A stretch of DNA of 64,000 nt from Limenecus sp048360435 (GTDB lineage Bacteria > Cyanobacteriota > Vampirovibrionia > Gastranaerophilales > Gastranaerophilaceae). The notes under the pieces are model-generated. The model did not search any database and was not told the origin of the DNA. It saw nothing but the letters and a program-made list of their open reading frames with translations. Made by a program: the position numbers and the translations under genes. Each line of letters opens with the position of its first letter. Positions within the stretch are counted from its first letter, which is position 1. The stretch covers positions 1-64,000 of the forward strand of contig DBGCOP010000002.1 of NCBI GenBank assembly GCA_048360435.1. The letters are read 5' to 3'. This document shows, in pieces, positions 26,253-35,039 of this stretch.

Positions 26253-26281
26253 TTGTTTAAATTAAAATTTTTTGGCATAAT
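26253..26281 (+). promoter_or_regulatory. Promoter of GatD-like gene, possibly leaderless
   Basis: TTGTTT (26253-26258) and CATAAT (26276-26281) are 17 nt apart. The expected start point, about seven bases after the -10 element, coincides with the ATG at 26288, and no ribosome site precedes that ATG, so a leaderless mRNA is plausible. Confidence 0.45.
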
Positions 26282-26287
26282 GAAGAA

Positions 26288-27031
26288 ATGGAAACTAGTG
26301 AAAATCTGAAAATAAATATTGCACACCTTTACCCTAAACTTCTGAATATATACGGAGACTGGGGAAATGTTCTGACCATAAAAAAAAGATGCGAATGGCG
26401 GAACATAAACGTAGAAATAGACTCTATCGACATAGGAGATGCCATTGACATAAAAAAATATGATTTTTATTTCTTAGGCGGCGGACAAGACCAGCAGCAA
26501 ATAGAAGTCTCAAAAGAACTGCAAAAACACAAAATGACCCTCCAGGATGCAAGAGACGAAAATGCTGTTTTTCTGGCAATCTGCGGCGGTTACCAGCTTT
26601 TAGGTCACTTTTATCAACCGCATAATGCTGAACGGCTTGAGGGAATAAGCCTGCTTGATATTCATACAGTTGCAGGAAATACAAGATTCATAGGCAATGT
26701 AACTGCAAAATGCAGTTTTGTTACTCCTCAATCACTTGTAGGTTTTGAAAATCACAGCGGACTAACTTATCTCGGGGAAAATGCTGAACCGATTGCAGAA
26801 ATTTCCACAGGCAATGGAAACAACGGACATGACAAATCTGAAGGAGCAAGATACAAAAATGTTTTTGGGACATATCTTCATGGTTCCTTTTTACCTAAAA
26901 ACCCACAATTTGCCGACTACCTGATATCAAGAGCTTTGAAAAGACGATATAAAGATGAAATTGAATTAACACCACTAGATGATTACTTTGAGATTTCAGC
27001 TCATAACTCTCTTATAAATAAAAAATATTGA
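26288..27031 (+). CDS. gatD: GatD-like lipid II glutamine amidotransferase
   Basis: A CobB/CobQ-type glutamine amidotransferase of 247 residues. HLYPKLLNIYGDWGNVLTI at the start, FLGGGQDQQQ and LAICGGYQLLG with nucleophile Cys99, and GTYLHGSFLPKNP with the catalytic His are as in GatD, which with MurT amidates the D-glutamate of lipid II. The partner MurT gene is not adjacent, which is unusual because the two normally form an operon; MurE is 18 kb away. A cobyric-acid-type role is less likely at this length. Abuts the convergent gene at 27032. Confidence 0.78.
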   Translation: METSENLKINIAHLYPKLLNIYGDWGNVLTIKKRCEWRNINVEIDSIDIGDAIDIKKYDFYFLGGGQDQQQIEVSKELQKHKMTLQDARDENAVFLAICGGYQLLGHFYQPHNAERLEGISLLDIHTVAGNTRFIGNVTAKCSFVTPQSLVGFENHSGLTYLGENAEPIAEISTGNGNNGHDKSEGARYKNVFGTYLHGSFLPKNPQFADYLISRALKRRYKDEIELTPLDDYFEISAHNSLINKKY

Positions 27032-28741
27032 TTACAGGAGGTTTCCTTCGAGATCATACAATTTTATATCAAGACCTTGTTCTTTAATCTGATTTTTAAG
27101 TTTTTGCACAAATGCTTCATCCAAAAATTCTTGTTTTAATATTATTCTGTCTATACAATTTGCAGGCACGCCATAAGGAACAGCCCTGTGTGTAGGATAC
27201 TGGTGTCCTGCAATGTTGCAGTCTTTGCGCAGAATAGTCTCACCGCCATCTACCAAAAACGAATTTTTCATAATAGTTTTATTAACAGCTTTTTTGTTCA
27301 CAACAAGCACCACATCTCTACCTTCTTCGCTATTTATTGCCGGAAGGAATCGCAATTCTCCTCTGGCAAATTTTTTCAAAGGTCTTGAAAAATAGTCTTT
27401 TATTGACATGCGCTCAGTCACATCCCAAAAATCAGCACACAAAGGAGTTTGCGTAGGATATCCCGTACCAGAATAACATCTCAAGCGCAAATCACCTGTC
27501 GTTATACCACCTTTTAAAATCTTCGGTAATGCATCATAATAAGTAGAATGTAGCATACTATCCGTTGTAAGCATGTCATTTGCGTTATGTTTGATTTTTT
27601 GCAATTTTGAAGAATTATATGCCTCAAAAGAAGCTTCATAAAGTTTCTTTTGAGCAACAGTTAAATGCTCAGCCAGTGATGTATGCTCAATCCCTTTTAC
27701 TTCATAAGACATTTCTATCTTTTCAAACGGCAGTTTGTATTTGGTTTTTGGAACTTCTTTTTCAATTCTTTTTATGTAATCCGCTATTTTTTCACCCCTT
27801 GCCTGCGGGATTGTTCTGCATTTTGCAGCAAATTTCTTGAGATAATTTTTTCTGGCAATTAAAATATCCTTTAAAAATTCAGGATTGCTGAGCCCTTCTG
27901 CTTCTTCTACAAGTTTTATAACAGAAGAATCAGGAATTCTTACAACTCTCATCAAAGATTCCACAAGTTCTTCTCGTTTCATATCTCTCAAAAAAGGCTC
28001 GGAATGAGACTTACGTTCAAAAAAAGATATCAATTCTTTTACATCTTCACCAAAAACAGAACCTTTTCTGCCGCCTTGTGCTCTATAACATAATGAACCG
28101 CCGACATCCAGCCTAATAATTGAATTACCTGATTTTACAGTGTTTCCATGTGCAGCCGCATCCCAGTTCGCCAGCCAGCAATCTGCACCAAAACCTCTTC
28201 TGAAAGCCTTTGCATCCTCATAATCTATCGGTCCGTCAAACGGCACATACCTGCTTGCAAGAGCATCTCTTTTAAGAGAAGAACCTCTGAAAAAAGATTT
28301 TTCGTATTCACTCACAATTTTTAAATCAGCAGATTTCTCTCCCGCAAGTTTATACAAATCGGATGCAAGTTTTTCAGAAAGCATATGATCATTATCTGTA
28401 AATTTGAAATAATAAAGCTCTGTGGTCTTTGGAATTTTACCCCAAAAACCATAGTTTGAACCCTGTTGTGAATTTTTAAAAACACACATCTTAATATTTT
28501 TGCCGTCAATTTGAAACCTTCTTGCCTCAGTTTCACAATATTTAAAAAGCCGTTGAATTTTTTCCAAAAGCTGCGGATTTGTTATCTGTACCAACGATTT
28601 TCCTATCACTGCTGAAACAGATTTGTTCAAATTGACAGGTTCTGTGTCGGAAGTTTTTTTAGTTGTTTTTGATGCAACTTCTGCTTCCTTTGCAATACCA
28701 GCGGTTATTTTTGATAATATAAATCTAAAGTTAACTTTCAT
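27032..28741 (-). CDS. Orphan protein with kinase-like and ART-like regions
   Basis: A 569-residue orphan. Residues about 100-240 resemble an atypical HipA/PI4-kinase-like catalytic core: a strand with YYFKF, then FGADCWLANWDAAAHGN (185-200) and IIRLDVGGSLCYRAQGG (208-224), which correspond to the catalytic loop and the metal-binding Asp. The C-terminus (LHSTYYDALPKILKGGI, about 397-413, and VPYGVPANCIDRIIL, 521-535) recalls the H-x-T and late strand of ADP-ribosyltransferase or KptA folds. Both readings are inference. No signal peptide. Such fold combinations are typical of effectors or toxins, but no delivery gene is nearby. Confidence 0.5.
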   Translation of the reverse strand: MKVNFRFILSKITAGIAKEAEVASKTTKKTSDTEPVNLNKSVSAVIGKSLVQITNPQLLEKIQRLFKYCETEARRFQIDGKNIKMCVFKNSQQGSNYGFWGKIPKTTELYYFKFTDNDHMLSEKLASDLYKLAGEKSADLKIVSEYEKSFFRGSSLKRDALASRYVPFDGPIDYEDAKAFRRGFGADCWLANWDAAAHGNTVKSGNSIIRLDVGGSLCYRAQGGRKGSVFGEDVKELISFFERKSHSEPFLRDMKREELVESLMRVVRIPDSSVIKLVEEAEGLSNPEFLKDILIARKNYLKKFAAKCRTIPQARGEKIADYIKRIEKEVPKTKYKLPFEKIEMSYEVKGIEHTSLAEHLTVAQKKLYEASFEAYNSSKLQKIKHNANDMLTTDSMLHSTYYDALPKILKGGITTGDLRLRCYSGTGYPTQTPLCADFWDVTERMSIKDYFSRPLKKFARGELRFLPAINSEEGRDVVLVVNKKAVNKTIMKNSFLVDGGETILRKDCNIAGHQYPTHRAVPYGVPANCIDRIILKQEFLDEAFVQKLKNQIKEQGLDIKLYDLEGNLL

Positions 28742-28853
28742 AAATCATGGAAAACAAAACAAAAAATAAAATTAATAATTTTAATATGATTATTACTGAT
28801 ATTTAACATATCTTGTTAAGGTTTGTATCAATTTTATATAAGTTTTATAACTT

Positions 28854-28883
28854 TTGAAGTATTTTCTCATACAAAAGTATAAA
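28854..28883 (+). promoter_or_regulatory. Putative promoter, possibly leaderless
   Basis: TTGAAG (28854-28859) and TATAAA (28878-28883) are 18 nt apart, and the ATG of the next gene is at 28892, nine bases after the -10 element, with no ribosome site. CTTTTG at 28851-28856 and CAAAAG at 28872-28877 form an inverted repeat around the spacer. Confidence 0.4.
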
Positions 28884-28891
28884 ATGATAAT

Positions 28892-29122
28892 ATGCGTATT
28901 ATTAAAAATCTGAGAGATATGTCTCTAAACGAGGATGAAAAATTTTTTGCCGACATCATAAAAGATGAGTTCGGTTGGAATACGTGTGTTGAAAAAATAA
29001 AAAATAAAGATTTTCTGCAAAGATACGTAAAACCTCTTCACGATTTTAATATCTACACAACAGCCCAACCTACGGCTGAAGGTATGAGAATGATTGCCTG
29101 GAAAAGAAGAAATTTTGTATAA
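28892..29122 (+). CDS. Small hypothetical protein
   Basis: A 76-residue soluble protein of unknown family, charged, with a single Cys and a C-terminal half (HDFNIYTTAQPTAEGMRMIAWKRRNFV) that looks beta-rich. It has its own promoter and a perfect bidirectional terminator directly after the stop, so it is a real small transcription unit. No role can be inferred. Confidence 0.6.
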   Translation: MRIIKNLRDMSLNEDEKFFADIIKDEFGWNTCVEKIKNKDFLQRYVKPLHDFNIYTTAQPTAEGMRMIAWKRRNFV

Positions 29123-29127
29123 TAAAA

Positions 29128-29158
29128 AAACCGCTTCTAAGATTGAAGCGGTTTTTAT
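29128..29158. terminator. Bidirectional terminator
   Basis: AAACCGCTTC (29128-29137) pairs with GAAGCGGTTT (29145-29154) with A-run before and T-run after, serving the small gene on plus and the LysM gene on minus. Confidence 0.8.
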
Positions 29159-29173
29159 TTTTGATTTAATTTG

Positions 29174-29734
29174 TTATTCCAACGGAATTATCAAAGACTG
29201 ACCGATTGATAACTGATTCGGATTTGTCATTCCGTTTGCTTGCATTATTTTAGAAATTTTAGAAGTATCATACTTACCATAAAATCTAATAATAATACCT
29301 TCTAAAGTATCACCCGATTTTACTGTATAAGTTTCAGGAGCAACTGTCTTTGTTTCTTCTACTGCCTGGTCAGCAGGGATAATAGACAATTTGGCTTTTG
29401 CAGGTTTAACTCTTTTCACAAGTTTCGGTGAATCAGGGTTGTTTCTTTCATTGATAGCATTAGAGCTGAAACTCAAGAGTGCTGTCATCAAAAACATAGC
29501 CAGAGCACCGGCAATGAAACCGGTTGTCAAATAAACACCTGGAGATTTTTCTTCTCTCTGGTTTACTTTGAAGTTTTGCCAAAGAACATCGAGTTCTTTT
29601 TCTTTGGCAGGTCTGATATAAACATCAGGAGCCGAACCATCATGCGGTTTATTGCCTGATTTCGCTCTCAATTCTTCTAACAGAACCATTTTTTCTTTTG
29701 ATAAATTAGATCTGTATAATGTTGAACTTTTCAT
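29174..29734 (-). CDS. LysM-domain membrane protein
   Basis: A 186-residue protein with a cytoplasmic N-terminus, one membrane helix (about 68-90) and a C-terminal LysM domain (136-185: YTVKSGDTLEGIIIRFYG to LSIGQSLIIPLE), so the LysM faces the periplasm. LysM binds N-acetylglucosamine chains of peptidoglycan. It probably tethers the inner membrane to the wall. No catalytic domain is fused. AGGT and GGGACC lie upstream of the ATG but no ideal ribosome site. Confidence 0.8.
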   Translation of the reverse strand: MKSSTLYRSNLSKEKMVLLEELRAKSGNKPHDGSAPDVYIRPAKEKELDVLWQNFKVNQREEKSPGVYLTTGFIAGALAMFLMTALLSFSSNAINERNNPDSPKLVKRVKPAKAKLSIIPADQAVEETKTVAPETYTVKSGDTLEGIIIRFYGKYDTSKISKIMQANGMTNPNQLSIGQSLIIPLE

Positions 29735-29921
29735 GGGACCTCACTAATTCCTTCATAATATATATTAATTGGCTGATAAATTGAAAGTCAAGGAATCTTA
29801 TCATATATATTACATTCCTCAATACTTTGTATATTTCAATCGTCTCCTGCCTGAATGTTAGGTTGTCTTATCAGGTTAAAACATAAACAAAATATTTTTT
29901 GCTATTTGATATAAAACTAAA

Positions 29922-29960
29922 AAACTGCCCTTTTTAATAATTAAATAAAGGACAGTTTTT
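29922..29960 (-). terminator. Terminator of HEAT-repeat gene
   Basis: AAAACTGCCCTTT pairs with AAAGGACAGTTTT with one C-A mismatch; read on the minus strand it ends in a T-run. It lies 20-60 nt beyond the minus-strand gene at 29982. Confidence 0.6.
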
Positions 29961-29981
29961 TGTTATTATATATAAATTTTA

Positions 29982-30272
29982 TTATGCAGCAATTTCGCCT
30001 TTGATTTCAGAAATCAAATATTTTGCAACCCATTCAAAGTCTTTGTTGTTTTGAGCAACTTTTTTAAGACAATCAACAGAAGGTTCGCCGATTCTGATTA
30101 ATGACATAGCAACAACACCTCTGACAGCACCTTTTACTGATTGAAGCTGTTCAACCAGAACAGGAACAGCAGCCGAACCGATATTTACAAGCATATTTTC
30201 AATTTCGTTTTTACTTTTGTTATCTGCTGTTTCCAATTGTGTCAAAAAATATTTAATAGAATCTGCGTGCAT
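29982..30272 (-). CDS. HEAT-repeat-like small protein
   Basis: 96 residues, made of about two and a half HEAT/PBS-like helical repeats: IENMLVNIGSAAVPVLVEQLQ, then VRGVVAMSLIRIGEPSVDCLKKVAQN, typical of protein-protein binding scaffolds. No catalytic motif. Monocistronic; its partner is not evident. Low-complexity upstream region of 240 nt shows no further gene. Confidence 0.7.
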   Translation of the reverse strand: MHADSIKYFLTQLETADNKSKNEIENMLVNIGSAAVPVLVEQLQSVKGAVRGVVAMSLIRIGEPSVDCLKKVAQNNKDFEWVAKYLISEIKGEIAA

Positions 30273-30378
30273 CTTTTTTCTCCATGTGTTTTCTAATTGT
30301 TGTACACATTATAAAGCAAATTTTTACAGATTCTCAATTTCTTTATCTAATCTTTATATCGATGTAAAGATTAAAAAA

Positions 30379-31314
30379 TTATTCTTTATATTTACATCCC
30401 TGATAAGAATTTCTTTTCTCAAGTTCATCATCTATTCTATTTAGGATTTCAAACTTTTTATTCAGCCATTTCGGAGCAACTTTCAAAGATTGAAGCCCAT
30501 TTCCGCCAAGACGGTGTATCGTAGCTTTTTCAGGAAGATATTCAAGGCAGTCACATGCTATGTCTATATATTCGTCCTCTTCAAGAAGAGTTATTTTTCC
30601 CTGTTTGTATATATCATAAAGCCTTGTATCAGGAAAAATACATAAACAATGAAACTTTACACCGTCAACTCCAAGCTGAGCAAGCATTTTTATCGTCTCA
30701 AGCATATCTTCTTTTGTTTCATACGGCAGACCCAGAATAACATGCACACAAACATTTATGCCTCTGTCTTTTGTCAAACGAAAAGCCTTTAAAAAAGTCT
30801 CAAAATCATGCCCACGGTTAATAAATTTCAAAGTTCTGTCATGTATTGATTGAAGTCCGTATTCAATCCATGTCTCATATTTGTCTGTATAAGAAGCAAT
30901 TAAATCCAGTTTTTGTTCATCCACACAATCAGGCCTTGTGCCAATGGACAAACCTACAACATCAGGGTGACACAATGCACTGTCATAAATAACCTTTAAC
31001 TCCTCTGCATGTTTGTATGTATTTGAATAAGCCTGAAAATATGACATAAATTTTTGTGCTTTGAATCTTGAAGAAAGACTTTCAACTCCTTGAAAGACCT
31101 GTTGCGGAACAGTCAGCTGTCTTGAATGTGCCTGAGAAAAACTTCCGCCGTTATCACAGAAAATACACCCTCCCGAGGAAATTGTACCATCTCTGTTCGG
31201 ACAGCTGAATCCTGCGTCAAGGGTGATTTTATAAACTTTTTTCCCGAATTTGTTTTTTAGATATTCACTGAATTGATAATATCTTTTTTTTGTATCAGGT
31301 CTGGGATAAAACAT
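30379..31314 (-). CDS. Radical SAM protein (YhcC/TIGR01212-like)
   Basis: A 311-residue radical SAM enzyme: the cluster motif is in CPNRDGTISSGGCIFCDNGGSFSQ, with C-I-F-C forming the CxxC part. SIGTRPDCVD, WIEYGLQSIHDRTLKFINRGHDFE and VHVILGLPYETKEDM match the YhcC family of unknown function. Its stop-to-start neighbour upstream is a short zinc-ribbon gene five bases away, so the two are probably co-transcribed. Substrate unknown. Confidence 0.82.
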   Translation of the reverse strand: MFYPRPDTKKRYYQFSEYLKNKFGKKVYKITLDAGFSCPNRDGTISSGGCIFCDNGGSFSQAHSRQLTVPQQVFQGVESLSSRFKAQKFMSYFQAYSNTYKHAEELKVIYDSALCHPDVVGLSIGTRPDCVDEQKLDLIASYTDKYETWIEYGLQSIHDRTLKFINRGHDFETFLKAFRLTKDRGINVCVHVILGLPYETKEDMLETIKMLAQLGVDGVKFHCLCIFPDTRLYDIYKQGKITLLEEDEYIDIACDCLEYLPEKATIHRLGGNGLQSLKVAPKWLNKKFEILNRIDDELEKRNSYQGCKYKE

Positions 31315-31319
31315 TTTTC

Positions 31320-31493
31320 TTACTGTTCAGAAGTTTCATCTTCAGGCAATACGGGATACAAATAATGTTCTCCGCATTTTGGGCATACAACTTCCTGCTG
31401 TTTGCCGTTTTCGAGTATTGCCACCTCGAAAAGTTCACGACAGCTTGATTGTACACATCTTATTGCCCATGAAGGTCTAACTATTCTTGCCAT
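31320..31493 (-). CDS. Short zinc-ribbon protein
   Basis: A 57-residue protein, too short for common length cut-offs. It carries C13-x4-C18 and C37-x2-C40 (VVCPKCGEHYLYP), a candidate zinc ribbon, and an acidic tail. GGAG lies nine bases before the ATG, and the gene ends five bases before the radical SAM gene on the same strand. Small zinc proteins often assist larger enzymes, but this is inference. Confidence 0.65.
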   Translation of the reverse strand: MARIVRPSWAIRCVQSSCRELFEVAILENGKQQEVVCPKCGEHYLYPVLPEDETSEQ

Positions 31494-31556
31494 AATTCAT
31501 TCTCCGTTTTTGTATTGGTTTAAAGAAATTTTATCACAATTTTTTGTTTTAATCTA

Positions 31557-32303
31557 TTATTTGGCTTTCAAAATTACATAAATCGGGTTGTATGTAAGCA
31601 TGACTTTGTGTCCCGCACTAAAGGATTTTCGATAAAAATCATCAAAATCTTTAAGTTTGCTCACTGTCCAATTCAGTGTTTTTATGCCGTTTGTTCCGGA
31701 ATATTTTATATGTTTCAAAACATCCAACGGCGAATCAAAACAAAGTGTTTGAACAGTTTCATCAAAAGATATAACTTCAAAGCTTCGCTCGCATTTTTCT
31801 TTTAGAGTTTCACCTTTAAGATAGCTCAGCGAAACACCCGTTGTCTCTTTAATTTCTATATAATTCTGCTCACCAAAAGTTGTAAATGCAAAATACCCGT
31901 CATCATTCAAACTTGACCTGATTTTCAAAAGCAATTCGTCTATATCAAAAATCCACTGCATAACCGCATTTGATAATACAAGGTCAAATTTTTCGTTCAG
32001 GCTGATTTTTTCAATATCACCGGGAAGAAATTTCGCCTGATTAATAATATTTTTTATGCAATATTCAGATTCTTCTATTATGTCATTTGCACAGTACTGT
32101 TCAAAATTTATTTCACTCAAAATATTCTTTGACAAAAAGCCTGTCCCGGCACCAAATTCAAATACTTTTGAAAAATCATTTCCGCAGTTTGACAGTATTT
32201 TGTCAATCAAATTGTGTGCCATCTCCTTTTGGATAACAGCAGAACTGTTATAAGTATCAATGCTTTTTTTGAATCTGAATTTTACAAGGTTTTTGTTAAT
32301 CAT
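31557..32303 (-). CDS. bioC: Malonyl-ACP O-methyltransferase
   Basis: Methylates the free carboxyl of malonyl-ACP to start pimeloyl-ACP synthesis for biotin. At 248 residues, it has the BioC start FRFKKSIDTYNSSAVIQKEMAHNLIDKIL, the SAM motif VFEFGAGTGFLSKNIL and LVLSNAVMQWI. It overlaps bioG by four bases, and that pairing strengthens the assignment. Confidence 0.88.
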   Translation of the reverse strand: MINKNLVKFRFKKSIDTYNSSAVIQKEMAHNLIDKILSNCGNDFSKVFEFGAGTGFLSKNILSEINFEQYCANDIIEESEYCIKNIINQAKFLPGDIEKISLNEKFDLVLSNAVMQWIFDIDELLLKIRSSLNDDGYFAFTTFGEQNYIEIKETTGVSLSYLKGETLKEKCERSFEVISFDETVQTLCFDSPLDVLKHIKYSGTNGIKTLNWTVSKLKDFDDFYRKSFSAGHKVMLTYNPIYVILKAK

Positions 32304-32944
32304 AATATTTCTTCAAAAGAATCAAAATTGTAAAAAGGGAAATGCCCCGTCTCCAGTTCTATTATATTAGACTGATTTTGTTTTTGCCAAAAATTTATTT
32401 GATTTTTTGACGGAACTACTCTATCGAACATGCCAATATAAACTTTATCAAAAGTCCTCTCTAAAATAGGATATTTTGAAAAATAATTTTTCATACCGAG
32501 AAGCTCTTCCGTACAGCTGCTTGCCGAACGTTGAGGAAGATGATTTTCAAAAATTTCAAAATGCTCGCCTGCCTTTTCACCTGCAAACAACCGCTGCCTG
32601 AATTTCACAACAGTATTCGAATCCATTTTTTCTGACAGCGCAAACTGCTTAGGCGGAACCCCGTACGAAGAATCAACAGGAACAAGTGTTCCGTTGATTG
32701 CGACACTGTAAGAAATTTCAGGAAGCTTTGCTATTGCAGAAGCATAAACGCCATATGAAAAAGCAAGAAGTGTAACTTTTTTATATTTTGAAAAATCATA
32801 TTCAAAATCAGGCTGTGTATAATCATACACAAACAAAATATCAGAATCACTCTTAAGCATAGAGAATGGATTTTCGTCCATTCCCCATCCGCAAAAGAAT
32901 AAAATTAAGTTTTCGCTGTTATTGTTTCGTAAATATATTTGCAT
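32300..32944 (-). CDS. bioG: Pimeloyl-ACP methyl ester esterase (BioG, DUF452)
   Basis: Removes the methyl group once the pimeloyl chain is built. Of 214 residues, with the family opening LILFFCGWGMDENPF and the nucleophile elbow LLAFSYGVYASA (GxSxG-like: FSYG), then MFDRVVPSKNQINFW and ETGHFPF, whose His completes the triad. It is the BioG type rather than BioH. Two bases separate it from gltX upstream; with bioC it forms gltX-bioG-bioC. The rest of the biotin pathway is not in the window. Confidence 0.88.
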   Translation of the reverse strand: MQIYLRNNNSENLILFFCGWGMDENPFSMLKSDSDILFVYDYTQPDFEYDFSKYKKVTLLAFSYGVYASAIAKLPEISYSVAINGTLVPVDSSYGVPPKQFALSEKMDSNTVVKFRQRLFAGEKAGEHFEIFENHLPQRSASSCTEELLGMKNYFSKYPILERTFDKVYIGMFDRVVPSKNQINFWQKQNQSNIIELETGHFPFYNFDSFEEIL

Positions 32945-32946
32945 TC

Positions 32947-34389
32947 TTAAACTGCTGCTTTAATTCTTCTAACAACTTTGTCCTTACCAAGCAGAATCAA
33001 AGTTGCTACCATATCAGCACCATGAGTTCTTCCGGTAACAGCAGCTCTCAGTGCCCACATAGTTTCTTTTGGCTTGACACCCTGTTCTTTGAAATATGTT
33101 CTCAAATCTGCAAGCTGTTCATGGAGAACTTCTTCATTTCCAAAATCCCATTTGTCTAGCTCATTTTCAATGATGTAAGGAAGAACTTTCTTTGCAACTT
33201 CGCCGTTAAGAACTTTTTCCTGAACTTCCGGTTCAATTTCAACATCATCTCCGAAGAAATATTTGGTATCATTAGTCAACTCAGAAAGAATAGTGATAGG
33301 TTCTCTTGTCACTTCAACTATTTTTTGAAGCTGATCTTCCGTGTATTCGCTCAAGTCATAGCATGAAAGATATGGCTTCACAAGTTCTGTCAGCTTAGCC
33401 AGATCCATCTTCTTGATATATTGACCATTCATCCAGTTCAATTTGTCATATTCAAAAATTGAGTTTGATGAAGAAACTTCACCGATTCGAAAATCAGCTG
33501 CAATTTCATCAAGAGTCTTAATTTCATGACCGTCAGAAGGAGACCAGCCAAGAAGAGCCACAAAGTTTACAAGAGCTTCTGTCAAATAACCTTTTTCAAC
33601 AAACTCTGAAACAGCAGTTGCACCGTGTCTTTTTGACAATTTGCTTCTGTCAGGAGCAAGTATCATTCCAAGGTGTCCGAATTTCGGAATCTCAGCTCCG
33701 AGGGCTTCATATATCATGATTTGTTTTGCCGTATTTGAGATATGATCTTCACCTCTGATAATATGTGAAATTTTCATCTCCATGTCATCGATTACAACAG
33801 CAAAGTTATAAGTCGGAGTGCCGTTTGATTTCATGATTACAAAATCACCGATTAAAGAATTATCAAAATGCAGATGACCTTTAACCATATCATCATAGTG
33901 TGTTTCACCTTCAGGAACATGAAATCTGATAGAAGGTTTTCTGCCTTCGGCTCTCAGTTTTTCTTTTTCCTCTTCTGTCAAATGCTGACATTTGCCTGAA
34001 TATTTGTGAGGTCTTTTATTTTTTATTGATTCTTCTTTTTCGGCATCCAGCTCTTCTTGTGTACAAAAACATTCATAAGCATATCCTGCATCAATCAGCT
34101 TTTGTGCATATTTCGGATAGATGTCGAATCTGTCTGACTGTTGGTAAGGCCCATAAGGACCGCCCACATCCGGACCCTCATCCCAATTTAAGCCTAAAGC
34201 TTTTAAACTGTCATAAATATTATCAATATATGCTTGAGAAGAACGATCCAAATCAGTGTCTTCTATTCTCAATACATATTTTCCGTTATTTTTTTTAGCA
34301 AATAAATAGTTAAACAACGCTGTTCTTGCTGTACCTATATGTAAATTACCGCTCGGGGAAGGGGCAATTCTTACTCTAACTTCGTCCAT
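32947..34389 (-). CDS. gltX: Glutamyl-tRNA synthetase
   Basis: Class I synthetase: RIAPSPSGNLHIGTARTALFNYL holds the HIGH signature (HIGT), YVLRIEDTDLDRSS follows, and SKLSKRHGA is the KMSKS equivalent. Roughly 480 residues, normal. The ATG at 34389 has GGAG six bases upstream and gives the canonical start, whereas one at 34401 is the alternative. First gene of the operon with bioG and bioC. Whether it charges tRNA-Gln as well (with GatCAB) cannot be read here. Confidence 0.96.
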   Translation of the reverse strand: MDEVRVRIAPSPSGNLHIGTARTALFNYLFAKKNNGKYVLRIEDTDLDRSSQAYIDNIYDSLKALGLNWDEGPDVGGPYGPYQQSDRFDIYPKYAQKLIDAGYAYECFCTQEELDAEKEESIKNKRPHKYSGKCQHLTEEEKEKLRAEGRKPSIRFHVPEGETHYDDMVKGHLHFDNSLIGDFVIMKSNGTPTYNFAVVIDDMEMKISHIIRGEDHISNTAKQIMIYEALGAEIPKFGHLGMILAPDRSKLSKRHGATAVSEFVEKGYLTEALVNFVALLGWSPSDGHEIKTLDEIAADFRIGEVSSSNSIFEYDKLNWMNGQYIKKMDLAKLTELVKPYLSCYDLSEYTEDQLQKIVEVTREPITILSELTNDTKYFFGDDVEIEPEVQEKVLNGEVAKKVLPYIIENELDKWDFGNEEVLHEQLADLRTYFKEQGVKPKETMWALRAAVTGRTHGADMVATLILLGKDKVVRRIKAAV

Positions 34390-34552
34390 TACTTTCTCCA
34401 TTCTTATTTATCCTGATTATAATTTTACCACTAACAAAATGTAACGATATGTAAATAAATCATAAAAATTTCTGACTCAACTCTAAAGTTCATTAAAACA
34501 TAAGCCGATATCTATGGTGTGGAAAAAATGAATTTAAACAGGAGAAGATAAG

Positions 34553-34939
34553 ATGACAAACGAAATTAACAGAATTGGTATCAACACAGGTTCAGTAAAT
34601 CCTTACAGCAACCAGCCAAAAGGCGGTGAAGCAAAACCGGAAGAAAACAAACCGGAAGCTCCTAAAACCCCAGCTCAAGGCGCACAGGTCAACCCTAATG
34701 ATGTCTTGAATTATATGGCACAACAGGCTGTTGTCGTAAATCCAAAAGTTTCAACACCGAAAACTTATGATGTAGGCAAATATGTAACACCTGAACAAGC
34801 TGCAAGAATCGCAGGATTTGTAACAAGCTTTGAAGATCAGGTTGCAGAAGGTTTGCTTGCAATTAATGAAGAATTCGGTGAAAATTCCTCGCTGAGTGAA
34901 GCATCGAAGTATGAAATAGCCGCAAAAATGGTAGGCTAA
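34553..34939 (+). CDS. Lineage protein with Pro-rich linker
   Basis: A 128-residue orphan: an Asn-rich N-terminus (NEINRIGINTGSVNPYSNQP), a Pro/Glu/Lys-rich linker (PEENKPEAPKTPAQG) and a helical C-terminal part (VTPEQAARIAGFVTSFEDQVAEGLLAINEEFG). No signal peptide. AGGAGA precedes the ATG. Own terminator. Related in style to the other lineage proteins, but lacks a clear SFG motif. Function unknown. Confidence 0.65.
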   Translation: MTNEINRIGINTGSVNPYSNQPKGGEAKPEENKPEAPKTPAQGAQVNPNDVLNYMAQQAVVVNPKVSTPKTYDVGKYVTPEQAARIAGFVTSFEDQVAEGLLAINEEFGENSSLSEASKYEIAAKMVG

Positions 34940-34991
34940 TCAGTTTAAGAAAAGGTTAGATATCAAAACTTCTCCAACATTCATAGCATTG

Positions 34992-35022
34992 CCCTTAAAG
35001 TAAGTAGCTTTAAGGGTTTTTT
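34992..35022 (+). terminator. Rho-independent terminator
   Basis: CCCTTAAAG (34992-35000) pairs with CTTTAAGGG (35008-35016), loop 7 nt, then TTTTTT. Ends the preceding lineage gene. Confidence 0.8.
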
Positions 35023-35039
35023 ATTATTATAATTAGATT

